DNA of 64,000 nucleotides, taken from Pelomonas parva. Lineage in GTDB: Bacteria > Pseudomonadota > Gammaproteobacteria > Burkholderiales > Burkholderiaceae_C. The DNA lies in NCBI RefSeq assembly GCF_043555835.1, contig NZ_JBIGHV010000012.1, positions 62,001 to 126,000 on the forward strand, read 5' to 3'. Below are positions 8,353 through 17,144 of this stretch, piece after piece. Both the position numbers and the translations under genes were made by a program. Under the pieces are notes generated by a model that saw only the letters and a list, made by a program, of their open reading frames with translations, had not been told where the DNA came from and did not search any database. Numbering within the stretch: the stretch's first letter is position 1; each line of letters opens with the position of its first letter.

Positions 8353-9173
8353 CTTCCACTCCAATGGACGATCTTGCGTTCCATGACCAGGAACAGGATG
8401 TTGAGCACATAGCCCAGGATGCCGGCGGCCAGGATGGCGGCGTACATGGTCTTCACGTTCAGCACCTGCTGGGCGTCGATGATGCGGTGGCCCAGGCCGT
8501 TGTCCGAACCGATGAACATCTCGGCCACGACGACGATGACCAGCGCCATCGACACCGCCGAGCGCAGGCCCACGAAGCTGGGCTGCAGGCTCTCCCACAC
8601 CAGCACGTCCTTGAAGATCTGCCAGCGCGAGGCACCCATCACCTTGGCCGCCATGACCCGCTGCTTGCGCGCGTTGATGACACCGTAGGCGCTGTTGAAG
8701 ACGACGATCAGGAAGGCGCCGAAGGCCGCGATGGCGACCTTGTTGATGTCCGACACGCCGAAGATCAGCAGGAACAGCGGGATCAGCGCCGACGACGGCG
8801 TGGAGCGAAAGAAGTCGATCAGGAACTCGACGCTGCGGTAGGCGCGCTCGTTGCTGCCCAGCAGCACGCCCAGCGGCATGCCGATGACGGCGGCGATCAG
8901 GAAGGCCTGCACCGTGCGCCACACGGTGACGGCGAAGTCCAGCAGCAGCGGCCCGCCGGCCAGGCCGGTGACCAGGGTGCCGAGCGTGTCCAGCGGTGGC
9001 GGCAGCAGGATGGGGCGGATGAGGCCGAAGCGCACCACCAGGTCCCAGATGACGAAGAGGATCAGCGGGCCGATGAAGGGCAGCAGCCTGGCGACGTTGA
9101 AGCGCGGCGCGCGCACGGCAGGCTGGCTGTCGGCTTTCTGCCAGGGCGGTGTGGCGGCGGGAGCTTGTTCCAT
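8349..9173 (-). CDS. ABC transporter permease, NitT/TauT type
   Basis: The product is 274 residues with about six transmembrane helices and the inner-membrane binding-protein-dependent permease signature. The EAA-like loop that contacts the ATPase is around VINARKQRVMAAKVMGASRWQ. The N-terminal 25 residues are hydrophilic and cytoplasmic. It is the membrane component of the importer encoded with the ATPase (four-base overlap) and the periplasmic binding protein (three bases between genes). The three genes should be one transcript reading leftward. Confidence 0.88.
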   Translation of the reverse strand: MEQAPAATPPWQKADSQPAVRAPRFNVARLLPFIGPLILFVIWDLVVRFGLIRPILLPPPLDTLGTLVTGLAGGPLLLDFAVTVWRTVQAFLIAAVIGMPLGVLLGSNERAYRSVEFLIDFFRSTPSSALIPLFLLIFGVSDINKVAIAAFGAFLIVVFNSAYGVINARKQRVMAAKVMGASRWQIFKDVLVWESLQPSFVGLRSAVSMALVIVVVAEMFIGSDNGLGHRIIDAQQVLNVKTMYAAILAAGILGYVLNILFLVMERKIVHWSGR

Positions 9174-9176
9174 GGC

Positions 9177-10169
9177 TCAGGCCTTGTAGAGGAGTGAGGT
9201 CACGTCCAGCTTCTTCCCGAACACACCCTTCTCGGTGAACAGGTCGAAGAACTTCTGGAAGTGCGCCACGTCGCTGGGCGTGAACTCGTTGTAGAGCATG
9301 TAGGAGGCCAGCGGCACCTCGCCAGTCAGCGGGCCTTCGATGGCGGTGTAGCCCTTCAGGAAGGCGCGCGCCTGGGCCGGGTCCTTGCGCACGAGGTCGA
9401 TGCCGCGCGCATAGGCGGCGATGTACTTCTTCGTCTCGACGGGGTGCTTCTTGATGAACTCGGTCGTCAGCGTGGCCGAGCCGCCGTGCCACGGTGCCAG
9501 CGGGTCGCCGAGGATGTACTTGGCGATGACGCCCGCTTCCAGCACCCGTGTCGTGCCATTGAGCCGGCCCACGGTGCCGGTGGGCTCCAGCGTGTAGACG
9601 GCGTCCACCTGGCCTGCGGCGAGTGCGGCCACGTGCTGGCCGATGGGCAGCTCGGTCACCGATGTGCCGGCCGCGCCCGCGCGCTCCAGCACGGCCATCG
9701 CCAGCACCTTGTTCTGGATGCCGGGGCCGCTGGCCACGCGCTTGCCCTTCAGCTCCGCCAGCGTCTTGATGGGGCTGTCCTTGGGCACGAGGAACTGGTC
9801 GAGCACGTACTTCTGATTGCTCGGGTTGGTGGCGATGATCTTGAAAAGCCCGGGCGATGCGATCTCGCCCACTCCCAGGTTGCCCGAGCCCGTGCCGTTG
9901 GAGCTGCCGTCGCAACGGCCGGCCAGCATGGCCTCCATCACCTGCTGCGCGCCGGCGAACTTGAGCGCCTCCACGTCGAGGCCGGCTTCCTTGAAGTAGC
10001 CCTTCTCCATGGCGGCGTAAAAGGGCAGCCCGGCCGCCACCGGCCAGTAGCCGATGCGGATCTTGGGCGTCTGGGCGCGCACGAGGGCGGGCGCGCCCAG
10101 CGTGGCCACGGCGGCGGCCGCGCCCAGCAGGGTGCGGCGCTGGGTCTTCAGCAACGGCGAATGGGGCAT
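9177..10169 (-). CDS. Periplasmic substrate-binding protein, NitT/TauT (NMT1-like) type
   Basis: The product is 330 residues from the ATG at 10169, which has a GGAG ribosome-binding site 8 bases upstream; a longer frame upstream is judged spurious. The N-terminus contains a twin-arginine-like signal (KTQRRTLLGAAAAVATLGAPA), so export may be by Tat. The mature part begins KIRIGYWPVAAGLPFYAAMEKGYFKEAG, typical of SsuA/TauA/NMT1 proteins that bind sulfonates, nitrate, pyrimidine precursors or aromatic acids. It is the first gene of the importer operon and carries the palindromic TGGTATACCA about 80 bases ahead of its start. Confidence 0.85.
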   Translation of the reverse strand: MPHSPLLKTQRRTLLGAAAAVATLGAPALVRAQTPKIRIGYWPVAAGLPFYAAMEKGYFKEAGLDVEALKFAGAQQVMEAMLAGRCDGSSNGTGSGNLGVGEIASPGLFKIIATNPSNQKYVLDQFLVPKDSPIKTLAELKGKRVASGPGIQNKVLAMAVLERAGAAGTSVTELPIGQHVAALAAGQVDAVYTLEPTGTVGRLNGTTRVLEAGVIAKYILGDPLAPWHGGSATLTTEFIKKHPVETKKYIAAYARGIDLVRKDPAQARAFLKGYTAIEGPLTGEVPLASYMLYNEFTPSDVAHFQKFFDLFTEKGVFGKKLDVTSLLYKA

Positions 10170-10245
10170 CTTCAACTCCTGGATGGGTGGGGACGTGCCG
10201 ATACGGCAGGCCGGTTGGCTGGCTGCTCGCATCAGGTGCACGGAC

Positions 10246-10255
10246 TGGTATACCA
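10246..10255. promoter_or_regulatory. TGGTATACCA palindrome, candidate GntR/FCD operator
   Basis: A perfect 10-base palindrome TGGTATACCA sits 77 bases upstream of the ABC importer's first start codon. FadR/FCD-type GntR regulators bind TGGT-ATACCA-like half-sites, and a gene for such a regulator lies at the distal end of the same importer cluster. The match is seen directly; its function is inference. Confidence 0.55.
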
Positions 10256-10565
10256 ATCGGGATTCCAGCATCAAGCGTGCCAGTTGTGATGCGCCGGCGT
10301 GGGCTCCCCGCGCTGCCTATGGCGCGCGGCGTCTGTCCGGCTGCGGTGCCTGCCCTGCGGCGCTTCCAGCGGCAGCGCCGCGGGGCGTGTTGCCTCAGAT
10401 TGGGGCAGAACGCCCTCAGTGGTGGTGCGTTCCTTCGCGCCGCTGGTACCCGCTCTGCATGGGCAGCGGGTCGATGAAGAGCGGCGAGGGGATCGCCGTC
10501 GCCAGCGCGCGCGACACCGCGCAGGCGGTGCTTGCGGCCTGGCCAGGCGTGCACAATGCACCGCT
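10256..10565. other. Intergenic stretch with no recognisable gene
   Basis: About 310 bases separate the candidate importer operator from the next gene on the plus strand. Open frames here on both strands are arginine- and alanine-rich, lack recognisable motifs and good ribosome-binding sites, and look like GC-skew shadows. I see no tRNA, terminator or repeat. Confidence 0.5.
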
Positions 10566-10892
10566 ATGCAAAACCAACCCTGGTTGAAGCCTGCACCGCC
10601 TGATTACAGCGTCCGCCCGGTCTTTCGCGTGCTCGGCGCCGCGCTTCTTGCGTTGATGGCCTGCTTCACCTTCATGCAAGCCTTGGGGCTGCTGCAGGTC
10701 GGCGAACTCAAGCCCGCCCAATGCAGCGGCAGCCGCCAGTTCTTCTGCGTGCTGAGCAATCAGCTGCTCGCCGCCATCCCGCCGCGCAATCAGGGGCCGA
10801 TGGCCGCGCTCGGCGGCTTTGCGTCGGCTGCGCTCATTGCCGTATTCGCCGCTGTACTGCTGAAACCACTGCTGTTCAAGCCGCGTCGCTGA
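10566..10892 (+). CDS. Small two-helix membrane protein of unknown function
   Basis: The product is 108 residues. There is one hydrophobic helix at about residues 18-40 (VLGAALLALMACFTFMQALG) and a second near the C-terminus (ALIAVFAAVLLKPLL), separated by a loop holding two Cys (KPAQCSGSRQFFCVL) that probably face the periplasm and could form a disulfide. The C-terminus is basic (LFKPRR), fitting a cytoplasmic end. I do not recognise the family. Codon usage is that of a real gene and the hydrophobic pattern is consistent, but there is no operon partner; the next gene converges on it 15 bases downstream. Confidence 0.55.
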   Translation: MQNQPWLKPAPPDYSVRPVFRVLGAALLALMACFTFMQALGLLQVGELKPAQCSGSRQFFCVLSNQLLAAIPPRNQGPMAALGGFASAALIAVFAAVLLKPLLFKPRR

Positions 10893-10907
10893 CCGGCGCG
10901 CGGCCAC

Positions 10908-11570
10908 CTACCTCGGCGTGCCGAACTCCTGAGACCAATAGGTGCGATAGGTGTTGCTGGCGCTGCCCGCGATGCAGGCCACGCCGATGTCGCGGAAGGC
11001 CGGGTTCATCAGGTTGGCGCGATGGCCGTCGCTCTTCATCCAGCCGTCCACGACCTGCGCCACGCTGGTCTGCCCGGCGGCGATGTTCTCGCCCACGCCG
11101 CGCCAGGCGTAGCCGGCCGCGGTGACGCGGTCGCCGGCGCTGCTGCCGTTGCTGCCCGTGTGGCTGAAGAAGTTGCCCGCAGCCATGTCGTCGCTGTGCA
11201 CCACGGCGGCCTGGGTCAGCTGGGCGTTCCAGGTCAGCTCGGCGGCCGCAGGGAACGCGCCCCGCGCGCCACAGGTGGCGCCGGCGCGGCGATGCGCGTT
11301 GACGGCCGCCAGCATGTCGGCCTGGAAGTCGGGCAGGTTGCAGGTGATGCGCGTGCCAGCGTTCGCGGGCGCTGGCGTCGTGGGAGACGGCGCGGCGACG
11401 ACCGGGCTGTTCGGCGCGGCGCTGCTGCTTTCGCTACCGCCGCCACCGCAGCCAGCCAATGCGAGGGCAAGGGCGAGTGCTGCGGTCGGCGCGGCGCGCG
11501 GGGTGCTGCAGGCAAGTCGAGCCGTCGGGGTGTGGGAAGGTGCGGGGGTGGTGCGGCGCAAGGAACTCAT
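10908..11570 (-). CDS. CAP-domain (SCP/PR1-like) lipoprotein
   Basis: The product is about 220 residues. An N-terminal lipoprotein signal (lipobox LALAGC followed by Gly-rich sequence) is followed by a Ser/Pro/Ala linker. The C-terminal CAP domain (about residues 75-220) has the family's conserved motifs: MLAAVNAHRRAGA, HSDDMAAGNFFSHTGSNGSS, GENIAAGQTS, and MKSDGHRANLMNPAFRDIGVAC. Bacterial CAP proteins are secreted or surface proteins of mostly unknown activity. The start is uncertain: ATG at 11570 gives a reasonable signal, while another ATG at 11588 adds six residues. It is a monocistronic gene converging on 10566-10892. Confidence 0.85.
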   Translation of the reverse strand: MSSLRRTTPAPSHTPTARLACSTPRAAPTAALALALALAGCGGGGSESSSAAPNSPVVAAPSPTTPAPANAGTRITCNLPDFQADMLAAVNAHRRAGATCGARGAFPAAAELTWNAQLTQAAVVHSDDMAAGNFFSHTGSNGSSAGDRVTAAGYAWRGVGENIAAGQTSVAQVVDGWMKSDGHRANLMNPAFRDIGVACIAGSASNTYRTYWSQEFGTPR

Positions 11571-11724
11571 AGGGCACCAGCGTGGCACAGCCGGGCTCGG
11601 TGCCGGTTACCGCGTGCTGCCACGCCAGACGGGCGGCAACATCCCCACACAACTGGCCCCAGGCCACCGGCGATCGTGCGACTTTTGTCTCGGTGCGCGC
11701 GCGAGGCTCGGGTGGGCGGGGCGC

Positions 11725-12495
11725 TCAGAAGCTGAGCGTCGTCGGTCCGGCGTCGCGCGACGTGGGCCTGAGGTACTCGCCCAGGGTGCCCGCCATGGCG
11801 GCCACGACGCCGGCGGCCAGGCGGCCGGCATGGCGGAGCGAGCGCGTCTGGGCGTTCGCCCTGGACTGGGCCTGCATCTGGCGCGGCTGCACGACGGCCT
11901 GCATCAGGGCCAGCTCATGCTGGCGCTCCTGCACGAGGAAGAACAGGCGGTTGGGGTCGGCGAAGCGTTCTGCCAGCACGCGCACGGCCTTCAGCTCGCG
12001 CCTGCGCACCCGCACGCCCTGGGGGCGCAGCGTGCAACCCAGCGTGCGGGCGCGCAGGTAGAGCGCCTTGGCGGCCAGGCGGTCCGGCAGGCAGCCGACA
12101 CCGGCGAACAGGCAGTTGGCGAGGTTGTATGTGGCTTCGGCATGGCCCATGGAGGCGGCCGCGACATAGGCGGTCAGGCCGGCCGTCTCGTCGGCCGGAC
12201 CGCCACGGCCGGTCATCAGCACACGGCCGAGCTGGAAGCGCCCGAGGGCGCTGCGCCGCGCGGCGGCCTTCTGCAGCAGGGCACGCGCCTGCACGGCATC
12301 GGCCGCGACCCCCAGGCCTTCCAGCAGGCACAGGCCCAGCATGGCGATGCCCTCGCCGTCGCCGCTGTCGGCCGCGGCACGGAACCAGCCTGCCGCGCGC
12401 TCGTAGTCGGGCGGCGTTTTGTGGAACAGGGCCAGCCCGTGCTCCAGCGGGTTGACAGGCGGCGCGGTGAGTGCGGGGGTGGTCGGGGTGTTCAT
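11725..12495 (-). CDS. Sel1/TPR-repeat protein
   Basis: The product is 256 residues. Residues 15-150 contain three to four Sel1-type repeats (YERAAGWFRAAADSGDGEGIAMLG, ALLQKAAARRSALGRFQLGRVL, GHAEATYNLANCLFAG) of 36 residues or so. These form helical solenoids used as protein-protein interaction scaffolds. The C-terminal third is charged and helical, with a possible weak membrane segment (AGRLAAGVVAAMAGTLGEYL). There is no signal peptide. The start at 12495 is the first ATG before the repeats. Neighbouring genes give no clue to function. Confidence 0.75.
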   Translation of the reverse strand: MNTPTTPALTAPPVNPLEHGLALFHKTPPDYERAAGWFRAAADSGDGEGIAMLGLCLLEGLGVAADAVQARALLQKAAARRSALGRFQLGRVLMTGRGGPADETAGLTAYVAAASMGHAEATYNLANCLFAGVGCLPDRLAAKALYLRARTLGCTLRPQGVRVRRRELKAVRVLAERFADPNRLFFLVQERQHELALMQAVVQPRQMQAQSRANAQTRSLRHAGRLAAGVVAAMAGTLGEYLRPTSRDAGPTTLSF

Positions 12496-12616
12496 CCGGC
12501 GGGCAGGTCGATGGCGCGCGTGGGCAAGGCGTATCCCTAGATTCTCGGCCAGGCTCCCGCCGCGCTTTGCGGCAACGGGCCCTGAATGCGGGGGGCTACG
12601 GCAAGAAGCAGGGGCC

Positions 12617-12715
12617 ATGCCTGCTCCCCCGCCTGCCCGGAGCGCCCTGACGCTGCCCGGCATGACCCATGGCATCCAATGGGGCACGCCCTGTCTGGCC
12701 GACCGCGCGCGGAGG
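12617..12715 (+). pseudogene. Possible second YjbR-like N-terminal fragment
   Basis: Between the Sel1 gene and the M64-partner gene, the plus strand carries MPAPPPARSALTLPGMTHG followed by IQWGTPCLADRA. The LTLPG-x-T-x-x-I-x-WG core is the same YjbR N-terminal signature seen at 6095, after which resemblance is lost. The open frame continues antisense to the next gene and is not meaningful. It is a short match, so chance similarity is possible. Confidence 0.3.
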
Positions 12716-12735
12716 GGTTTGCCCAGATCCTGGGT

Positions 12736-13239
12736 TCAGCGGCCGCCGTCGCCTTCCCTGCGCGTCACACCCCGCAGGTCGAGCCGCTGGGCCGGCACGC
12801 CGGTCGTCTCGCCCTGCGCGTGCAGCGCCTTGGGCTGGCTGCCCGGCGCCGCACGCGCGGGCGCGAGGCGTTGCAGCTGCAGGTCCGTCGCGCGCGCATC
12901 CGCCGGTACGCGCAGGATGTATTCCGCAGAGGGGCGCACCACGATGGCATGGCCGCCGCCGGGCTCCAGCGGGCCGCGCAGGATGCGCGGATCGTCGACG
13001 CTGCCTTGCCACAGCACCTGGCCCTGGCTGTCCAGCATCTGCCAGCCGAGCGGGCTGCCAGTGGACACGTTCCACGCAGCTGCTGTGGCCTGTGGTGCCT
13101 GGAAGCGCCGAGCGCCGAGCAGTTCGTGCCCGTCGGGCGTGACGCGCATCCGCAGGGTCACGAACTCGCCGGCCGTTGCGGCGCAGGCGGCGCAGGACAA
13201 CGCCAGGGCCAGTGTGACGTGCAGGGGCGAAGGCTTCAT
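12736..13239 (-). CDS. Exported protein coupled to the M64 peptidase, function unknown
   Basis: The product is 167 residues. It begins with a signal peptide (MKPSPLHVTLALALSCAACAATAG). The rest is predicted beta-rich: FVTLRMRVTPDGHELLGARRF, then WQMLDSQGQVLWQGSVDDPR, then HAIVVRPSAEYILRVP. Its ATG overlaps the stop of the M64 peptidase gene by four bases (ATGA), so the two are translationally coupled. The peptidase is the larger, first gene, and this could be an accessory, chaperone or inhibitor for it. I do not recognise the family. Confidence 0.65.
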   Translation of the reverse strand: MKPSPLHVTLALALSCAACAATAGEFVTLRMRVTPDGHELLGARRFQAPQATAAAWNVSTGSPLGWQMLDSQGQVLWQGSVDDPRILRGPLEPGGGHAIVVRPSAEYILRVPADARATDLQLQRLAPARAAPGSQPKALHAQGETTGVPAQRLDLRGVTRREGDGGR

Positions 13240-14750
13240 GGCACGGTCCAGGTCAAGGAGTTCACGACACCCTGGTCCAGCCGCACGCGGCCGGTCAGGT
13301 CCACGAGGTCCACGCGCACCTGCAGGGCGCCGGGCGTGCTCACCTGCAACTGGCCCGCGCCGCGCTGGTCGGTGCGTTCGACGCCGTCGACGTACCAGCG
13401 GGTCTCGGCAATGGATCGGCCCAGCAGCGGCTGGGCCTCGAAGAGCCAGCCTTCGGCGGGCTGTGCGTTGCGGGTCAGGGTGGCGCCGACGGCCGGGGCG
13501 ATGCGGCGCCAGGCGCCGCCCTTGGCATAGACGCTGAGCGCCCAGGCCTCGGCATTGACCGGGCCCAGCAGCTTGGTGTCGGAGCGCATGAAGCTGTCGA
13601 AGGTGGGGCGGTAGATGCCGTTCGAGACGTAGCCACCGCCTTCGAACAGGCCGACGACATCCGGCTGCATCGTCAAGGCGTTCACCGGCGACGGCAGGGG
13701 CGTGTCCGCAGCGATCCAGTGCCGCCAGGGGATCTCGTTCCTGTCGGTCTTGAGGGTGAGGTTGGGTGAATTGAATTGACGGAAAGGGGTGGTGTCAGGG
13801 GCCTGCGTGTATTCGTCCGCCAGGCCGGCAAAGGCGTGCCCGAGTTCATGCACGGCGACTTCCGCAGACTTCGGCTGGCGTGTGACGGCTGCGACGCCGG
13901 AGCCACCGCTGCCACCGAATGCGGTGCTGTTGAGGATGAGCACGATCGAGCTGTAGTGGGGAAGGTGGGCCAGCGCGGCACGCTTGACCAGGCCGTCCTC
14001 GAAGCAGATGGCACGGGCGACGCCGGAGCAACCGAGCCGGGCGCCCAGGGGCGAGGCTTTGGCCTGGCCGGTGGCGTCGTCGAGCACGACGAGCTCGGCC
14101 ACGTGCACGTTCCAGGCGTCGCGATGGGCGGCGATCTCGGGGCGGCTGAAAAGCTCGTTCAGCACGCCGGTGGCAGCGTCGCGGTAGAGACCCATGTCCG
14201 CCGGCAGGAAGCCGTCGTTCAAGATGAGCAGGTGGATGCCGGGGCTGTCCCGGGCGCCGAGCAGGGAGGTCAGCTTCAGCGACTTGGGCCAGGCAATCAT
14301 GGGCACCGTCAGGCTGCCCTTGTGGCCCTGACTGTTGGTCGCCGACAGCGCAATGGTGGTCTCAACGGGCTGGTCCTCGGCGAGTGAGGTGACCACCAGC
14401 CTGCTGCCTCCGGTGATGGCGCAGGTGATGTGGGCGCTGCATTTGACGGTCCACGTCTCCTTGCCGTCCCCCCCGACGACGTAGAGGCCGATGTCGAAAG
14501 GCCAGCCGGCCGTCACGTCGTACGGGATGGGCGGCCAATCCACCTTCAGGCTGGCCGTGGCGGCGGAAGCCGCAGACGTGGGGGGCTGCGCTGCGGAAGC
14601 CGCCGGGGCCGCAGGGGTGGCCACCGGGGTCACGGTCTCGGCGCTGGTTCCGCCGCCACCGCCGCCGCAGGCTGCGAGCGCAGCGAACAGGCACGCCGCA
14701 CAAGCGCGCATCAGCGCGCGAAGCCAGGGGATGGAATTGGGCTGCATCAC
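13236..14750 (-). CDS. Lipoprotein metallopeptidase of family M64 (IgA-peptidase-like)
   Basis: The product is 504 residues. A lipoprotein signal ends in the lipobox LAAC (Cys28), followed by a Gly and Ala/Pro/Thr-rich linker. A beta-domain covers about residues 68-155. The catalytic domain begins near residue 165 (IHLLILNDGF), and the zinc motif HELGHAFAGLADEY at 301-314 is the family M64 signature: two His, the catalytic Glu and a downstream Asp/Glu. M64 peptidases include IgA-cleaving enzymes of Clostridium, but in soil and water bacteria substrates are unknown. The C-terminal 60 residues form a small beta-domain. It is coupled to the downstream exported protein. Confidence 0.88.
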   Translation of the reverse strand: MMQPNSIPWLRALMRACAACLFAALAACGGGGGGTSAETVTPVATPAAPAASAAQPPTSAASAATASLKVDWPPIPYDVTAGWPFDIGLYVVGGDGKETWTVKCSAHITCAITGGSRLVVTSLAEDQPVETTIALSATNSQGHKGSLTVPMIAWPKSLKLTSLLGARDSPGIHLLILNDGFLPADMGLYRDAATGVLNELFSRPEIAAHRDAWNVHVAELVVLDDATGQAKASPLGARLGCSGVARAICFEDGLVKRAALAHLPHYSSIVLILNSTAFGGSGGSGVAAVTRQPKSAEVAVHELGHAFAGLADEYTQAPDTTPFRQFNSPNLTLKTDRNEIPWRHWIAADTPLPSPVNALTMQPDVVGLFEGGGYVSNGIYRPTFDSFMRSDTKLLGPVNAEAWALSVYAKGGAWRRIAPAVGATLTRNAQPAEGWLFEAQPLLGRSIAETRWYVDGVERTDQRGAGQLQVSTPGALQVRVDLVDLTGRVRLDQGVVNSLTWTVP

Positions 14751-14837
14751 GGGAGTGCCTGAGGGCCAGGTCTTGATGCTAGCCAGGCTGACAACGTTGT
14801 CTGACTAGCAAATACCCCGTTAGGTCATGACCTCCGA

Positions 14838-17144
14838 TCAGACCTGCCACCACGCCGGCAGCAGCGCCCGCACTTCCGGCCGCCGGTAGCGCTGGTCCAA
14901 CAGCCAGACATAACCCTTGTCGTCGACGGAGCGCAGCACGCGGCCCGCAGCCTGCACGACTTTCTGCAGGCCAGGCACGAGGTCGGCGTAGCCGTGGTCG
15001 GCGCCGAACATCGTGTCCAGCCGCTCGCGCACCTGCTCCTGCAGCGGCGACACCGGCGGCAGGCCCAGCGTGGCGATGAAGGCGCCGATGAGGCGCGTGC
15101 CGGGCAGGTCCACGCCCTCGGCGAACGCGCCACCCAGCACAGCGAAGCCGATGCCGCGGCCGCCCTCCACGAAGCGATCGAGGAAGCCGCGCCGCGCCGC
15201 GTCGCCCATCGCGCGGGCCTGGCTCCATTGCGGCACGTCCGGGTGGCGCAGCGCCAGCCGCGCGGCGGCCTTGTCGAGGTAGTCGAAGCTGCTGAAAAAG
15301 GCGAGGTAGTTGCCGGGGTGCTGCCCGTACTGCGTGGCGAGCACGTCCACCAGCGCATCGAGCGAGGCCTCGCGGTGTTCCCAACGCGTCGACAGATTGG
15401 CCACCTGCACGGTCAGGTGCTCGGGCGGGAAGGGTGCGGGCACGTCGATCCAGGCGGTGTCGTCGGGCAGGCCCAGCAGGTGGCGCGGGTAGTCCGGCGG
15501 GCCCAGCGTCGCGGAGAACAGTGTGACGCTGTGACAGCCCTCGAAGCGTTCCTTCAGGAAGTGGCCGGGCACGATGTTGCGCACGGAGAGCCGCACGTCG
15601 GTGCTGCCCTCGTCTTCGTCCTCCAGCAGCGAGAGGTTGGCTGGCGCATCCATCGCTGGCCGCGTGGCCGCGCTGCGCTGCAGGTCGCACAGCGAGTGCG
15701 TGTCCAGCCGGTCCAGCAGGCGCTGCAGGTTGAAGGACTCGAAATAGAACTCCAGCATCGGCCCCACTTCGAGCGGGTGGTTCTGCACATACTCGCCCAA
15801 GGCGACGTTGACGCGCTGCAGCGCCTCGCCCAGCGCCTCGGGCACGGCCGGCAGCGGCTGGTAGTCGGCGGCCTGGGCCTGGCCCAGCGTGGCCAGCTCT
15901 TTGGCCAGGCCCCGCAGCGGCGCGCGCAGGCTGACCGGCGCTTCGGCAATGGCCGCGCGCACGCGCTCCAGGCTCAGGCTGGTGCTGTACATGTCGCGGG
16001 CGCGGTCGATGAGGTTGTGCGCCTCGTCCACCAGCAGTGCCAGCTTCCAGCCCTGGGCTTGGGCCAGGCCGTAGAGCTGGCCGTGGGGGTCGAAGGCGTG
16101 GTGCACGTCGCCCACCACCACGTCCGCCCAGCGCAGCAGTTCCTGGCCGAGGTAGTAGGGGCAAACGTCGTGTCTGAGCGCAACGCGGCGCTGGGTCGGC
16201 GCGTCCAGCCAGCCTGCCTGCACGGCCTCGGCGCGGGCAGCAGGCAGCCGGTCGTAGAAGTCGTGCGCCAGCGGGCAGGCGTCGCCGTGGCAGGCCTTGG
16301 TGGGGTGCTCGCAGGCCTGCTCCTTGGCCACCAGCGTCAGCACGCGCAGCGCCTTCGTCGGTGCGGCCTCGCGCAGTGAGTGCAAGGCCTCCAGCGCAGT
16401 GAGGCGGCCGGTGCCCTTGCAGGTCATGTAGCCGATCTTGTCTAGCCGCTGCCCGGGCATGGCGCGCAGCAGCGGGTAGAGCGTGCCCAGCGTCTTGCCG
16501 ATGCCGGTGGGCGCTTGCGCCAGCAGGTGGCGGCCGTGGGCGGCGACGCGGTAGACGGCTTCGGCCAGCAGGCGCTGGCCCGGGCGCAGCTCGCGCAAGG
16601 GGAAGGGCAGCGTGCTCAAGTCCGTATTGCGCGCGCTGCGGTGAGCGGCCTCTTGCGCGGCCCAGGCCTCGAACTGCGCACAGCGCGCCTCGAACGCGGC
16701 CTGCAGCGCGGCGGCGTTGACCTTCTCGCGTATCACCGTCTCGTGCTGCGTGTCGGCGTCCACGTAGACCAGGGCCAGCTCCAGCTCGGCCAGGCCGCGG
16801 TCGGCGGCGATCAGCGCGCCATAGGTTTCCAGCTGGGCCCAGTGCAGCGCGCGGCGGTTCTCGGGGATCAGCTCGACCGGGCCGCGGATGGTCTTGATCT
16901 CCTCCAGCCGGTTCACGTCCGCCTCATAGCCATCGGCCCGGCCGCGCACGCGCAGGTTGCCGTGCACGGCTTCCAGAGGCAACTCGATCTCGTAACCCGG
17001 CGAGCGGCGCGCCAGCACGGCCAGCTGGACGGCCTGGCCCTCCAGCGCGGTGGCCGAGGGCGTGAAGCGGCGGTCCAGGCTGCCGCGCTTGGCGGTGAAC
17101 TCGCACAGGCTGCGGACCGAGACGGTGTAGGTCCAGGCGCTCAA
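14838..17144 (-). CDS. PD-(D/E)XK nuclease-like/Rad3-type (DinG/XPD) DNA helicase
   Basis: The product is 768 residues. The N-terminal 170 residues have a nuclease-like signature (LRVRGRADGYEADVN then EEIKT then HWAQLETYG), resembling RecB-type PD-(D/E)XK domains. The remainder is a superfamily-2 XPD-type helicase with Walker A (QAPTGIGKT), a DEAH box (LLVDEAHNLIDRARD), and four Cys in the region CEHPTKACHGDAC...CPYY fitting the iron-sulfur cluster. The start is a TTG at 17144 whose last two bases form the dinB stop (TTGA); it gives the expected family N-terminus AWTYTVSVRSLCEF. Coupling to the translesion polymerase suggests a joint DNA-damage role. Confidence 0.85.
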   Translation of the reverse strand: MSAWTYTVSVRSLCEFTAKRGSLDRRFTPSATALEGQAVQLAVLARRSPGYEIELPLEAVHGNLRVRGRADGYEADVNRLEEIKTIRGPVELIPENRRALHWAQLETYGALIAADRGLAELELALVYVDADTQHETVIREKVNAAALQAAFEARCAQFEAWAAQEAAHRSARNTDLSTLPFPLRELRPGQRLLAEAVYRVAAHGRHLLAQAPTGIGKTLGTLYPLLRAMPGQRLDKIGYMTCKGTGRLTALEALHSLREAAPTKALRVLTLVAKEQACEHPTKACHGDACPLAHDFYDRLPAARAEAVQAGWLDAPTQRRVALRHDVCPYYLGQELLRWADVVVGDVHHAFDPHGQLYGLAQAQGWKLALLVDEAHNLIDRARDMYSTSLSLERVRAAIAEAPVSLRAPLRGLAKELATLGQAQAADYQPLPAVPEALGEALQRVNVALGEYVQNHPLEVGPMLEFYFESFNLQRLLDRLDTHSLCDLQRSAATRPAMDAPANLSLLEDEDEGSTDVRLSVRNIVPGHFLKERFEGCHSVTLFSATLGPPDYPRHLLGLPDDTAWIDVPAPFPPEHLTVQVANLSTRWEHREASLDALVDVLATQYGQHPGNYLAFFSSFDYLDKAAARLALRHPDVPQWSQARAMGDAARRGFLDRFVEGGRGIGFAVLGGAFAEGVDLPGTRLIGAFIATLGLPPVSPLQEQVRERLDTMFGADHGYADLVPGLQKVVQAAGRVLRSVDDKGYVWLLDQRYRRPEVRALLPAWWQV

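Noticed and set aside
7531..10554. A 1007-codon minus-strand frame covering the whole ABC importer
   Set aside because: Its C-terminal 273 codons are the ATPase; the rest is an out-of-frame Arg/Ala/Gly-rich shadow of the permease and binding-protein genes.
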